From Bacteroidales bacterium Bact_23 (GTDB taxonomy: Bacteria > Bacteroidota > Bacteroidia > Bacteroidales > Lentimicrobiaceae): a DNA stretch of 12,946 nucleotides. The notes below the pieces were generated by a model. It was not told where the DNA came from. It was given only the letters and a program-made list of their open reading frames with translations, and did no database searches. The DNA lies in assembly GCA_001603685.1 (NCBI GenBank), contig LUZO01000173.1, forward strand, positions 1 to 12,946, written 5' to 3'. This document shows, piece after piece, positions 1-7,337 of the stretch (positions within the stretch are counted from its first letter, which is position 1; every line of letters begins with the position of its first letter). Both the position numbers and the translations under genes were made by a program.

Positions 1-9
1 TAGGGAGGC

Positions 10-38
10 TAAACATAAACAATTGAAAAAAACGCAAA
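10..38 (-). promoter_or_regulatory. Possible promoter for a gene beyond the left edge
   Basis: On the minus strand a TTTG (35-38) is followed, after 17 bases counted from its TTG, by TATGTTTA (10-17), one mismatch from the Bacteroidota -7 element TAnnTTTG. Any gene it served would start beyond the left edge, so the call rests on motif and spacing alone. The rest of 1-171 is AT-rich and non-coding, and I see no convincing terminator for the barrel gene that ends at 172. Confidence 0.28.
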
Positions 39-171
39 ATATTGGTCAAATTAATATGAAAGTTTTCATAATCTTTCAGACAGTATTTGCATTACTGAAG
101 CGACAGATCAGGATTTTTATCTTGAAATCAGAAGAAATTATTAACGATATGGCGGAAACAAAGAGAGCGGA

Positions 172-834
172 TTACTCCTTTCGGCTCTCCCTGCTGATTC
201 TTTCGTTGAAAACCCAAATCAAGCGGAAGGTGAAGAGTCCGCTGTACTGGTCGCGGATATTTGGTTTTCCGGTTTTGGAGTCCACCACTTCGCGGGTGGC
301 GATGGGGCGGATGGAATAGGCATACCGGGCATTGAAGCGGAACCGCTCAAACACCCTGAAGCGGATGTCGAGCAGCAGGTTGAGGTCACTGCTCCGGTAA
401 ATGCCGCTCTGAAGGGTAGTGGCCGGCATTTCATAACCGTTTCGCTGCTCCCATACCTTCACCAGCCTTCCCCACGACATTCCGGCTCCAAAGGTTACCG
501 TCTCCTTATCGGTAAAATGCAGCAGCACGGGCACCTCCAGGTAGTTGAGTTTCAAATCATAGGAACCATTGAGGGAATCGAGGTATCTGCGGCGCTGGTG
601 CGCTCCCTTTTCGCTGTAGATATTTTCGATGCTCACCGACCATTTCTCCTTAAAGGGGATTATGGCGGCAGCCCCGGCGTTCAATCCGAACTTCTTATAG
701 CCGTAAACCTCGTCACCGTCAACCTGCGTGGCATTTATCCCCAGAATGGCCGCTCCCATAATACGCTGAGCATTAACCGGAGACAAGGCCATCCCCGAAA
801 GTAATAATAAAGCAAACAGAGTCTTTTTCAGCAT
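172..834 (-). CDS. Outer-membrane beta-barrel protein (PorT-like family)
   Basis: This 220-residue protein starts with a clear Sec signal peptide: two lysines, a leucine-rich core, and cleavage near residues 22-23 (NAQ). The mature part shows the alternating aromatic and small residues of short amphipathic strands, with features of the Bacteroidota outer-membrane barrel family (OMP_b-brl_2/PorT-like). These are a GINATQVDGD segment near residues 33-42, YSEKGA around 73-78, and YLEVPVLLHF around 98-107, the strand-turn pattern common in this family. The barrel appears to end with a strand rich in F, L and W (LFTFRLIWVF), followed by a short charged tail. The ATG at 834 is immediately followed by the signal peptide, which fixes the start. 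Function is not predictable beyond an outer-membrane location. PorT itself is a T9SS component, but family members are numerous and diverse, and nothing here shows that this one belongs to the secretion system. It follows tex on the same strand after a 173-base gap filled by repeats. Confidence 0.85.
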   Translation of the reverse strand: MLKKTLFALLLLSGMALSPVNAQRIMGAAILGINATQVDGDEVYGYKKFGLNAGAAAIIPFKEKWSVSIENIYSEKGAHQRRRYLDSLNGSYDLKLNYLEVPVLLHFTDKETVTFGAGMSWGRLVKVWEQRNGYEMPATTLQSGIYRSSDLNLLLDIRFRVFERFRFNARYAYSIRPIATREVVDSKTGKPNIRDQYSGLFTFRLIWVFNERISRESRKE

Positions 835-856
835 TTCTTATTTATCAACTGGTAAA

Positions 857-927
857 ACATCAACGCCGTTGCGGGAAAAATAGTATTTCTGATTTCCGAT
901 TTGACATCCACGCGTTTAGCGGGAAAA
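857..927. repeat. Imperfect direct repeat upstream of the barrel gene
   Basis: Two copies of a 23-24 base sequence lie in the same orientation at 857-879 and 904-927, separated by 24 bases. They share GCGGGAAAA exactly at one end, and I count about four differences overall, including one indel. They lie roughly 23 to 93 bases upstream of the ATG at 834, where transcription signals would be expected. Plausible readings are tandem operator sites or a small local duplication. No good TAnnTTTG match is present; the nearest is TATTTTTC on the minus strand, with the last base wrong. Confidence 0.5.
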
Positions 928-930
928 TCA

Positions 931-1018
931 CTCTTACTTCTTACCTCTTACCTCTTACCTCTTACCTCTTACCACCTACCTCTTCCGCCGCGGCGGACTC
1001 CTACCTCTTACCTCTTAC
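931..1018. repeat. Heptamer tandem repeat with central 14-bp palindrome, copy 1
   Basis: From 931 to 972 there are six consecutive 7-bp units of CTCTTAC, the second being TTCTTAC. Two diverged units follow (CACCTAC, CTCTTCC). A perfect 14-bp palindrome TCCGCCGCGGCGGA occupies 984-997, and three more units (CTCCTAC, CTCTTAC, CTCTTAC) run from 998 to 1018. The right side enters the tex coding region: the codons for the last residues G-K-R and the TAA stop (1008-1010) are made of repeat units. Because the unit is 7 bp and reads as GTAAGAG on the minus strand, three units place TAA in all three minus-strand frames. The palindrome has no following T-run, so it is not a standard intrinsic terminator. 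A second copy lies at 3288-3349. Confidence 0.9.
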
Positions 1019-3167
1019 CCTGATCTCCCGCTTCCTTCATTGATAACGAGATTCTTTTCCTCGCCACATCCACCTCCATCACTTTGACCTTTACCTTCTG
1101 GGTGAGTTTCACCACTTCGTTGGGGTCACGGACAAAGCGGTTGGCCATCTGGCTTACATGCACCAGTCCGTCCTGATGTACGCCGATATCCACAAAAGCG
1201 CCAAATGCGGTGATATTGGTCACAATTCCGTTCAGTATCATGCCGATTTTCAAATCTTCAATGGTATTGATGCTGTTGTCGAATTCGAACAGGTCGAACT
1301 GCTCGCGCGGATCGCGGCCGGGCTTTGCCAGCTCGCTGAGGATATCGTTGATGGTGGGCAAGCCAGCCGTTTCAGTTACAAACTTCTCCGGTTTGATTTT
1401 GCTTCTCAGCTCCTCTTTTGCGATCAGATCGGCAACGGTACATCCCAGGCTGGCCGCCATACGCTCCACAATAGGGTAGCTCTCCGGATGAACTGCGCTT
1501 CTGTCGAGGGGATACTCCGCATCGCTGATTCTGAGGAACCCGGCTGCCTGCTCAAAAGTCTTGTCGCCGAAGCGCTTCACCCCCATCAGCTCCTGCCGCG
1601 ACCGGAAAGCGCCGTTTTTATTGCGGTATTCCACAATATTCCCTGCCAGCGCCGGGCCAAGCCCGGACACATAGCTAAGCAGCTGCTTGCTGGCGGTATT
1701 CAGCTCCACCCCTACCTGGTTCACGCAACTGATTACCGTATCCTCCAGGCTATGCTGCAGCGCCTGCTGATTCACATCGTGCTGATACTGCCCCACGCCA
1801 ATGGATTTCGGGTCAATCTTCACCAGTTCGGCGAGCGGGTCCATCAGCCTGCGGCCGATGGAAACGGCACCACGGACAGTAACATCATAATCGGGAAACT
1901 CCTCGCGGGCCACCGCCGATGCCGAATACACCGAAGCGCCGCTCTCATTCACCATAATGGAGACCAGCGGCCTGTCGAATGAAAGACGGCGGATAAAGTT
2001 CTCGGTTTCCCTTCCGGCCGTTCCGTTTCCGATGGCGATGGCTTCGATGGCATAAGCCGAAACAAGATTTTTCACCTTTGCTGCCGCTTCTTTTACCTCG
2101 CTCTGCGGCGGATGGGGATAGATGGTTTCGTTGTGCAGCAATCTTCCCTGTCGGTCGAGGCATGCCAGTTTGCAGCCGGTCCGGAAGCCGGGGTCAATCG
2201 CCAGCACATTCTTCTGCCCCAGCGGAGCGGCCATCAGTAACTGACGAAGATTTCCGGCAAATACCCTGATCGCCTCCTCATCGGCTTTTTCCTTGGCCAC
2301 CTGCCTGATTTCGGTCTCCATCGACGGCTGTAGCAGGCGTTTGTAGGCATCCTTCACCGCCATCCCCACCTGTTCGGTAGCTTTGTTATTTCCCTTCAGG
2401 AAAAGGCGGTTCAGTTCAAAGACTGCCTTCTCGGCCGATGGCTCCACGGTAAGGCGCAGAAAGCCCTCCTCTTCGCCGCGGAACATCGCCAGAATTCGGT
2501 GCGAGGGCGCCCGCAGCAGATGCTCGTTGGTATCGTAATAATTCTGGTAATTGATACCTTCCAGCTCCTTTCCCTTAACCGGACGGGAGGTGATGATGGC
2601 TTCACGGGTAAAAAGGTTGCGAATGCGTTCGCGGGCGGCAAGGTTCTCATTCACCCATTCGGCAATGATATCCCTGGCACCGGAGAGCGCCTCTTCAACG
2701 GTGTTCACCGCCTTTTCAGAGTCAACGAAAGCTTCGGCTTCCTCTTCCGGATCGATGGGCTCCTGTGTCATGATTACCCCGGCCAGCGGTTCGAGCCCTT
2801 TCTCACGGGCGATGGTGGCGCGGGTTTTTCGTTTGGGTTTGTACGGAAGATAGAGGTCCTCCAGTTCGGTAAGGGTTCTGGCTGCAATAATCAGCTTTTC
2901 CAGTTCGGGCGTCAGTTTCTCCTGTTCCCGGATTGATTCGAGAATGTACTCCCTTCGTTTCTCAATCTCAATCAATTGCTGATGCCGGTCACGGATTTCC
3001 GACAGTTGTACCTCATCGAGGCTTCCCGACATCTCCTTACGGTAGCGCGCCATAAAGGGAATGGTAGCGCCGCCATCCATCAGTTTAATGGTATTAAACA
3101 CCTGCCACGGCTGCAAATGCAACTCCCGGGCAATGGTTTCAGCAAATTGGGTATTCTGTTCTATCAT
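1008..3167 (-). CDS. tex: RNA-binding transcription accessory protein Tex
   Basis: The 719-residue product matches the Tex family in order and length (typically 700-780 residues). The helical Tex N-terminal region covers roughly 1-190, with the family motifs ATIPFMARYRKE near 34-45 and LEDLYLPYKPKRKTRA near 102-117. A YqgF/RuvC-like domain follows at about 320-450, starting at AIDPGFRTG (323-331) with NGTAGRETE near 381 and ESGASVYSAS near 408. Helix-hairpin-helix segments lie at about 490-550 (SYVSGLGPALAGNIVEYR). An S1 RNA-binding domain sits at about 641-711 (GIVTNITAFGAFVDIGVHQDG). Tex proteins bind RNA in the cytoplasm and affect transcription and gene expression; the precise biochemical role is not settled. 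The ATG at 3167 gives the expected N-terminus. The last three residues and the stop lie inside a tandem repeat. No clear promoter was found in the 182 bases upstream. Confidence 0.97.
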   Translation of the reverse strand: MIEQNTQFAETIARELHLQPWQVFNTIKLMDGGATIPFMARYRKEMSGSLDEVQLSEIRDRHQQLIEIEKRREYILESIREQEKLTPELEKLIIAARTLTELEDLYLPYKPKRKTRATIAREKGLEPLAGVIMTQEPIDPEEEAEAFVDSEKAVNTVEEALSGARDIIAEWVNENLAARERIRNLFTREAIITSRPVKGKELEGINYQNYYDTNEHLLRAPSHRILAMFRGEEEGFLRLTVEPSAEKAVFELNRLFLKGNNKATEQVGMAVKDAYKRLLQPSMETEIRQVAKEKADEEAIRVFAGNLRQLLMAAPLGQKNVLAIDPGFRTGCKLACLDRQGRLLHNETIYPHPPQSEVKEAAAKVKNLVSAYAIEAIAIGNGTAGRETENFIRRLSFDRPLVSIMVNESGASVYSASAVAREEFPDYDVTVRGAVSIGRRLMDPLAELVKIDPKSIGVGQYQHDVNQQALQHSLEDTVISCVNQVGVELNTASKQLLSYVSGLGPALAGNIVEYRNKNGAFRSRQELMGVKRFGDKTFEQAAGFLRISDAEYPLDRSAVHPESYPIVERMAASLGCTVADLIAKEELRSKIKPEKFVTETAGLPTINDILSELAKPGRDPREQFDLFEFDNSINTIEDLKIGMILNGIVTNITAFGAFVDIGVHQDGLVHVSQMANRFVRDPNEVVKLTQKVKVKVMEVDVARKRISLSMKEAGDQGKR

Positions 3168-3287
3168 TAAGCGTTGCTTATTTTTTATTTGTGCACCCCG
3201 CCGGAAACAGGGATTACTTTCATCTGCCTTATGCTCCTGAGGCCACTTATTCTAACCTTCAGAACATAAACGCACGAAAACTTAAAA

Positions 3288-3349
3288 TTCCTACCTCTTA
3301 CCTCTTCCTTCCTACCTCTAACTTTTTACTCCGCCGCGGCGGATTACTT
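3288..3349. repeat. Heptamer tandem repeat with central 14-bp palindrome, copy 2
   Basis: This is a more degenerate copy of the element at 931-1018. Six 7-bp units run from 3288 to 3329 without a phase break: TTCCTAC, CTCTTAC, CTCTTCC, TTCCTAC, CTCTAAC, TTTTTAC. They are followed directly by the identical palindrome TCCGCCGCGGCGGA (3330-3343) and then TTACTTT. It begins right after the TAA of the methyltransferase-like gene (3350-3352). Its order and orientation relative to the gene match copy 1: gene end, palindrome, then the main heptamer tract. No T-run follows the palindrome. Confidence 0.85.
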
Positions 3350-4027
3350 TTACTTCCTCCCCACCACCATCCAGTTCGGCATTCGTTTATTCACCGGAAT
3401 CCTGAAGCTCTCCGTGTGGCTGAAGGTCTTACGGAACACCTCCTCAATGGCTTTGACTTCCGCAGCAAGTTTGGGGGTGCCTGCGAATTTATTAAACACC
3501 ACCTTTCCGCCGCCGGCCAGCAGTTCGTTCAGATTTCCGATAAATCCGGCCGTTTCAAACTGAGGTGGCACCACCTGATCGAGGTAGATATCCACCACAA
3601 TCAGCTTGTACTTTTCCATGCAGTTTTCCACAAAGTCAAATGCATCTTCCTGAACGATTGTCAGGTCCGGCAGCCTTCCGATATTGAAATGTTCGTGCGC
3701 CGCTTTCAGCACCACTTCGTCGATCTCCACACCGGTTACGGGGTTAGGCAATCCCAGCTCTTCCCTCAGGATCACCGCAACACTACCGCCGCCAAAACCG
3801 AGAATCAGCACCTCATCGTCCGGCGCCAGCACCGGCGGATCGAGGCGGAAGTACCTTCTGAAGGCATCGTGCAGCGGACCGTAGGAGTAGTTCACATTTT
3901 CGGCATTCAGCTGATAGCGGCCGTTTACCAGCGCCACCTCAATCACGGGGTTGATGCTGCCGGTGTACTGTTCAATCACCTGTTCACCGGTAAAACTTAA
4001 CACATATCTGAAGGCATCGCGGGCCAT
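3350..4027 (-). CDS. Spermidine-synthase-like protein with a Rossmann methyltransferase fold
   Basis: I take the ATG at 4027, giving 225 residues. The frame stays open to a TTG at 4054, but that codon lies inside a promoter -7 match, and AAAGG sits a few bases upstream of the ATG. The protein shows the nucleotide-binding fold of the spermidine synthase/class I methyltransferase superfamily. There is a glycine-rich loop GFGGGSVA at about 77-84, an acidic strand end GVEID at 99-103, QEDAFDF near 126-132, and LIVVDIY near 142-148. True spermidine synthases carry GGGDG in the first loop and an Asp in the catalytic loop after the fourth strand. Here the loop reads GGGSV, so polyamine synthesis from decarboxylated SAM is doubtful. 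The length is shorter than the usual 280-310 residues, and the N-terminal beta-hairpin domain looks reduced. It may be a methyltransferase of unknown substrate. It has its own promoter and a strong upstream terminator, so it is not co-transcribed with the gene before it. Confidence 0.82.
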   Translation of the reverse strand: MARDAFRYVLSFTGEQVIEQYTGSINPVIEVALVNGRYQLNAENVNYSYGPLHDAFRRYFRLDPPVLAPDDEVLILGFGGGSVAVILREELGLPNPVTGVEIDEVVLKAAHEHFNIGRLPDLTIVQEDAFDFVENCMEKYKLIVVDIYLDQVVPPQFETAGFIGNLNELLAGGGKVVFNKFAGTPKLAAEVKAIEEVFRKTFSHTESFRIPVNKRMPNWMVVGRK

Positions 4028-4051
4028 TTTCACCTTTCTGAAAGCTTTATG

Positions 4052-4059
4052 CAAAGATA
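4052..4059 (-). promoter_or_regulatory. Promoter -7 element for the methyltransferase-like gene
   Basis: The minus strand reads TATCTTTG, a full match to the Bacteroidota -7 consensus TAnnTTTG, 25 bases before the ATG at 4027. No good TTG element lies about 20 bases further upstream, because that stretch is taken up by the terminator hairpin of the preceding gene. The position supports the 4027 start over the TTG at 4054, which falls within this element. Confidence 0.55.
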
Positions 4060-4060
4060 G

Positions 4061-4083
4061 AAAAAGCCGGCATAAACCGGCTT
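4061..4083 (-). terminator. Intrinsic terminator of the propeller/type A protein gene
   Basis: On the minus strand AAGCCGG (4083-4077), a six-base loop and CCGGCTT (4070-4064) form a perfect 7-bp stem followed by a T-run (CTTTTTC). It lies about 50 bases past the stop at 4131 and right next to the -7 element of the next gene. Confidence 0.88.
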
Positions 4084-4130
4084 GTGATGTTTGGGATTAC
4101 CCGTTGAAAATTCTTCGTAAAGCCTGCCGG

Positions 4131-7100
4131 CTACTGCCGCTGGATGATCAGTTTACGGAAGATCACCGCTTCGGGATTTGAAAGTTTCAGATAATAAACA
4201 CCCGGGCTGAATTTATTGAGTTTCAGCGTGGTTTTGAAAGCGCTTCCCGGTATGATGTCGGACTCGCCGGTATAAAGCAGCTTTCCGGGCGATGAAAAGA
4301 CTTCCAGCTTCGTTTTGCCCGAAAGCCCTTCGAGTTCGCAGTTGAATACTCCGTTGCCGGAAGGATTCGGATAGATACGCAGTTTGCCGCCGGCCTCGTT
4401 CTCCTCAATCCCGTAGCTGCAATACTGGTATGTAAAATAGATGGAAATGTGGGCACTGTTCGAGCAGCCTGTCATCGGGTTATGCACGGTCACATCATAC
4501 TCCTGCATATCGAACGATACGCCGGAAGTGGAAATATTGATGGTCTGCGCAATTGCTCCGTTGCTCCAGAGATACTCTGAGCCCGGATTTCCGGCATCGA
4601 GGGTAACGGTGTCAAACACACAGGCGCCAATTTCGGTGGGGCTGATTATCAGTACCTTCGGATCGCTGGGGGGAAGGGTAATCGGCGGAAGTTGCTTAAC
4701 CTGCACCGTAGTACTGCCGGTAGCGTAATTGAAACCGTCGAACACCTCGACCGTATAGATGGTCTCCACCAGAGGGGTAACCGTGGGATTCTGCTCCGTT
4801 GAGGTAAATCCGGGCGGTACCGAACTCCATGAGAATGAAGTGTAATTGTTTGAACCGCCTCCCGGCATGGCAAACAGCTGGGTGCTTTCGCCCTTGCAGA
4901 GCGAGGAGTTAAGCGCCGAAGGGTTGGCCGAAAGGGCGCCACCCTCAACGATTACCTGCGTTTGTGCGCTCGCCTTGCATCCGTTGTTATCCGTCACCTC
5001 GAGAGTAAACACCTGCGAATTGTAAAGAATCACCGTTTTGGTAACATTCATGGTCGGCGCCAGCACCATATTTTCGGGCGTCCAGTGGAAGGTATACGGA
5101 ATGGCGCCTCCCGAAATGGTTGATATCAGCATGGCGGTGGTTCCGTGCGGAATAATCTGGTTGTCGCCTGCCGAAACCTGCGGCAGCGGGTTGATGGTAA
5201 CGCTTACGGTACGGCTAACGGTATTTTCGCCGTCGTTAACCACTACGGTATAAACGGTATTCTGCTGGGGTGATACCACCGGTTCGGGAAGCTGCGAGGT
5301 GAATCCCGGCGGATTGGAACTCCAGGAGTAACTATACTGGCCGGTGCCGCCGTAAGCCACTACCGTTAGCCGGGTTTGATCGCCCAGGCATATTGAAGGC
5401 GGCGTGGCATAGGCATTGCAGCTCAGGGCCGCTCCGGTAACATTTACCCTCATCTGATCCTGACCAATACAGCCGGTTGCGTTATCGGTAACCGTCAGGG
5501 TGAAATCGGCCGGGAAGTTCAGTAAAATAGTGGTAGGCTGCAGTACATTCGGATTCTGAAGCAGATTCGCGGGCTCCCAGTGGTAGCTGTAATTTCCCGA
5601 TCCGCCGCTAACGGATGCTGCAATGGTTACCGATGTACCTTCGGGGGTGGTAAGATCAGGACCGGCATCAACCGCAGGATTGGGGTTTACCTGAACATAA
5701 ATGGAGTCGGTTGCCGTACATCCGAACGAATTGGCTACGGTACACCGGTACCATCCTGATTCATCGGTATAAATCGTCCTGCCGATGGAGTTGTCGTGCC
5801 ACAGATAGGAATCGTATTCGCCGGCATCGAGGTAAAATGCCTCGCTGGCACAAATGGTGGTATCGTTGCCCATCTCAAAAGTGGTGGCAGGGTTGATTTT
5901 TACGAGCCTGTTCACCGATTTCATCTGTCCGTAGAGATACACATCCAGTTTAACCCCGTACAGCCCCACACCGGGGAAGGTATAAGTCGGGTTCATGATG
6001 GTAGAGACCGATCCGTTGGGGAATGTCCACTTCAGCGAGTCGGGAGTATCGGAAGCGCTGGCGAAGAAGTGGATGGAGTTTCCGTCGCAGGCCGGCTCAT
6101 CCCAGTAAAAGTCAACCGTAAGGTAGAAAAACGACTGGATAAAGGGCGGTAGTCCGTAGGTTGACTGCCGTCCGCCCAGGCCAATTGCATTCTCCACAAA
6201 ATCGCAGGCCGTTCCCAGCGCATTGGGGTTGTTGATGCGGGAGAGATAGCCCGAGTTGTACCGGGCGATATAAAGGCGGTTGTCGGGGCCAAGCTGGAGC
6301 GCTCCTATGGGATCCTTGTTCTGCCCGACGGTAGCCACCACAACCTTTGATGCAAGAATGGTAGCAGGATCATTCGAAGAGAGGTCATACTGACTAATCC
6401 TTCGGTTGCCCTTCCATTCACCCACATAAAGTCTGAGGCTGTTGGGCGAGAACTCAATTCCATAAGGGCCACCCGGATCATATCCTCCGGGGCTGGGATA
6501 GGTGTTATCGGTAACCAGATGGGTTATTTGCCCCGTTGAATTATCGAAATTATAGATGCCGACATCAAAATTGGTATTATTGGCCGATGCAATTTTTGTA
6601 CCGTCGGGCGATACTTTCAGATAGCCTTTTGATGCCTGGCCGATATTTCCGGTGAGAGGCGGGCCGGTAGTACTGATTACCGGATTGGTATCCACCCCGT
6701 CGTAGGTAATGCGATAGGCATAAAAATCGGCATTGCCCCACTTTTTGGTAATAACCCAGTAGGTCTGCCCATCACTATGCCCAACGGCGGTAACCTTTTC
6801 GCAAGCCAGAGGCACCAGCGAGATGTTTTTTTCGGTGGTAACCACATCGCCCAGGCCGTTGTTCAGCGCCATATCCACTTTCGAATAGCACAATCCCTTC
6901 GCCAGGTTGTTGTCAGCTGCATCCACCGTAAAAATGTAATACTGGGTTGAAGAGCCCGGGCGCGGCACAATAATGGCCGACTGGGTGCTGGATGAATGCC
7001 CGAAAAGACCCGATCCGTTCGGCATGCGGACATGGTTCTTCGTGTAAACATAAGTCCCGTCCGAATAAAATTCCAGGCTTCCGCTCGAGGTGGATATGGA

Positions 7101-7274
7101 TGAGCATCCCTCACCGGTATCCAGGGCTCCGTCAAGTAAAGCAAACGGTGGGCCCATAGCAAAACTAAGACCCGCTTTCTTGCCAAAATACCAGTAATTG
7201 GCCTGCTTCTGAGCATTTACAAAAACTACCGGAGTAAGTAAAGCCAGCAATAATACAATTCGTTTTAAGGTCAT
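4131..7274 (-). CDS. Secreted beta-propeller/PKD protein with T9SS type A sorting domain
   Basis: I choose the ATG at 7274 (1047 residues), which directly gives a signal peptide cleaved near residue 21 (VNAQ). The frame extends to a TTG at 7337, but that codon is part of the predicted -33 element. Residues about 26-383 form a propeller-like region opening with NYWYFGKKAGLSF and ending with GLPPFIQSFF. A PKD-like domain (about 391-463) and an Ig-like domain (about 466-530) follow. Two alternating module types repeat as A-B-A-B: 534-613, 614-696, 698-778 and 779-862. A pre-terminal module has DAGNPGSEYLWSNG near 893-906. From about 966 a type A T9SS sorting domain begins at LRIYPNPS and ends KLIIQRQ. 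The propeller half resembles the neighbouring type B protein (7668-9599); the C-terminal half resembles the protein at 9683-12847. The expected location is the cell surface or outside the cell. The ligand is unknown; adhesion or matrix binding is inferred. Confidence 0.93.
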   Translation of the reverse strand: MTLKRIVLLLALLTPVVFVNAQKQANYWYFGKKAGLSFAMGPPFALLDGALDTGEGCSSISTSSGSLEFYSDGTYVYTKNHVRMPNGSGLFGHSSSTQSAIIVPRPGSSTQYYIFTVDAADNNLAKGLCYSKVDMALNNGLGDVVTTEKNISLVPLACEKVTAVGHSDGQTYWVITKKWGNADFYAYRITYDGVDTNPVISTTGPPLTGNIGQASKGYLKVSPDGTKIASANNTNFDVGIYNFDNSTGQITHLVTDNTYPSPGGYDPGGPYGIEFSPNSLRLYVGEWKGNRRISQYDLSSNDPATILASKVVVATVGQNKDPIGALQLGPDNRLYIARYNSGYLSRINNPNALGTACDFVENAIGLGGRQSTYGLPPFIQSFFYLTVDFYWDEPACDGNSIHFFASASDTPDSLKWTFPNGSVSTIMNPTYTFPGVGLYGVKLDVYLYGQMKSVNRLVKINPATTFEMGNDTTICASEAFYLDAGEYDSYLWHDNSIGRTIYTDESGWYRCTVANSFGCTATDSIYVQVNPNPAVDAGPDLTTPEGTSVTIAASVSGGSGNYSYHWEPANLLQNPNVLQPTTILLNFPADFTLTVTDNATGCIGQDQMRVNVTGAALSCNAYATPPSICLGDQTRLTVVAYGGTGQYSYSWSSNPPGFTSQLPEPVVSPQQNTVYTVVVNDGENTVSRTVSVTINPLPQVSAGDNQIIPHGTTAMLISTISGGAIPYTFHWTPENMVLAPTMNVTKTVILYNSQVFTLEVTDNNGCKASAQTQVIVEGGALSANPSALNSSLCKGESTQLFAMPGGGSNNYTSFSWSSVPPGFTSTEQNPTVTPLVETIYTVEVFDGFNYATGSTTVQVKQLPPITLPPSDPKVLIISPTEIGACVFDTVTLDAGNPGSEYLWSNGAIAQTINISTSGVSFDMQEYDVTVHNPMTGCSNSAHISIYFTYQYCSYGIEENEAGGKLRIYPNPSGNGVFNCELEGLSGKTKLEVFSSPGKLLYTGESDIIPGSAFKTTLKLNKFSPGVYYLKLSNPEAVIFRKLIIQRQ
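4689..5675 (-). repeat. A-B-A-B Ig/PKD-like tandem modules in the propeller/type A protein
   Basis: Protein-level tandem repeat, residues 534-862 of the gene at 4131-7274. Type A modules carry AGxxxxIPHGT-like starts, a central HWxPxN and an F-TL-VTDN end with a following GC. Type B modules start at an ALxxN segment, carry a Cys near CxGxxTxL, then SWSSxPPGFTS and a TVYTVxVxDGxN end. The A-B pair occurs twice, consistent with duplication of a two-domain unit. A matching block lies at 10244-11227. Confidence 0.75.
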
Positions 7275-7306
7275 CGGATTCCGGTTTTTTAAAGACTTCT
7301 TATATA

Positions 7307-7337
7307 CAAAAATAAACATTATTGAATTGAATTGCAA
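7307..7337 (-). promoter_or_regulatory. Promoter of the propeller/type A protein gene
   Basis: The minus strand shows TTG (7337-7335), a 20-base spacer, and TATTTTTG (7314-7307), a full match to the Bacteroidota TTG / TAnnTTTG promoter pattern. Transcription would start near 7300, leaving a leader of about 25 bases before the ATG at 7274. This is the best promoter match in the window. Confidence 0.68.

Noticed and set aside
23..319. 98-residue plus-strand open frame at the left edge
   Set aside because: Half of it is antisense to the well-supported barrel gene, and the remainder is AT-rich sequence with no domain or signal.
984..997. Palindrome as an intrinsic terminator
   Set aside because: Neither this copy nor the one at 3330-3343 is followed by a T-run on either strand, unlike the clear terminators at 4061-4083 and 7624-7646.
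931..1018. CRISPR-like array
   Set aside because: The units are 7 bp and directly adjacent, with no unique spacers, and no cas genes are present.
1158..1982. 274-residue plus-strand open frame
   Set aside because: It lies wholly antisense to tex, whose family motifs are unmistakable on the other strand, and it shows no recognisable domain.
3191..4000. 269-residue plus-strand open frame
   Set aside because: It is antisense to the methyltransferase-like gene and includes translated heptamer repeat (TSYL-type peptide), typical of a spurious frame.
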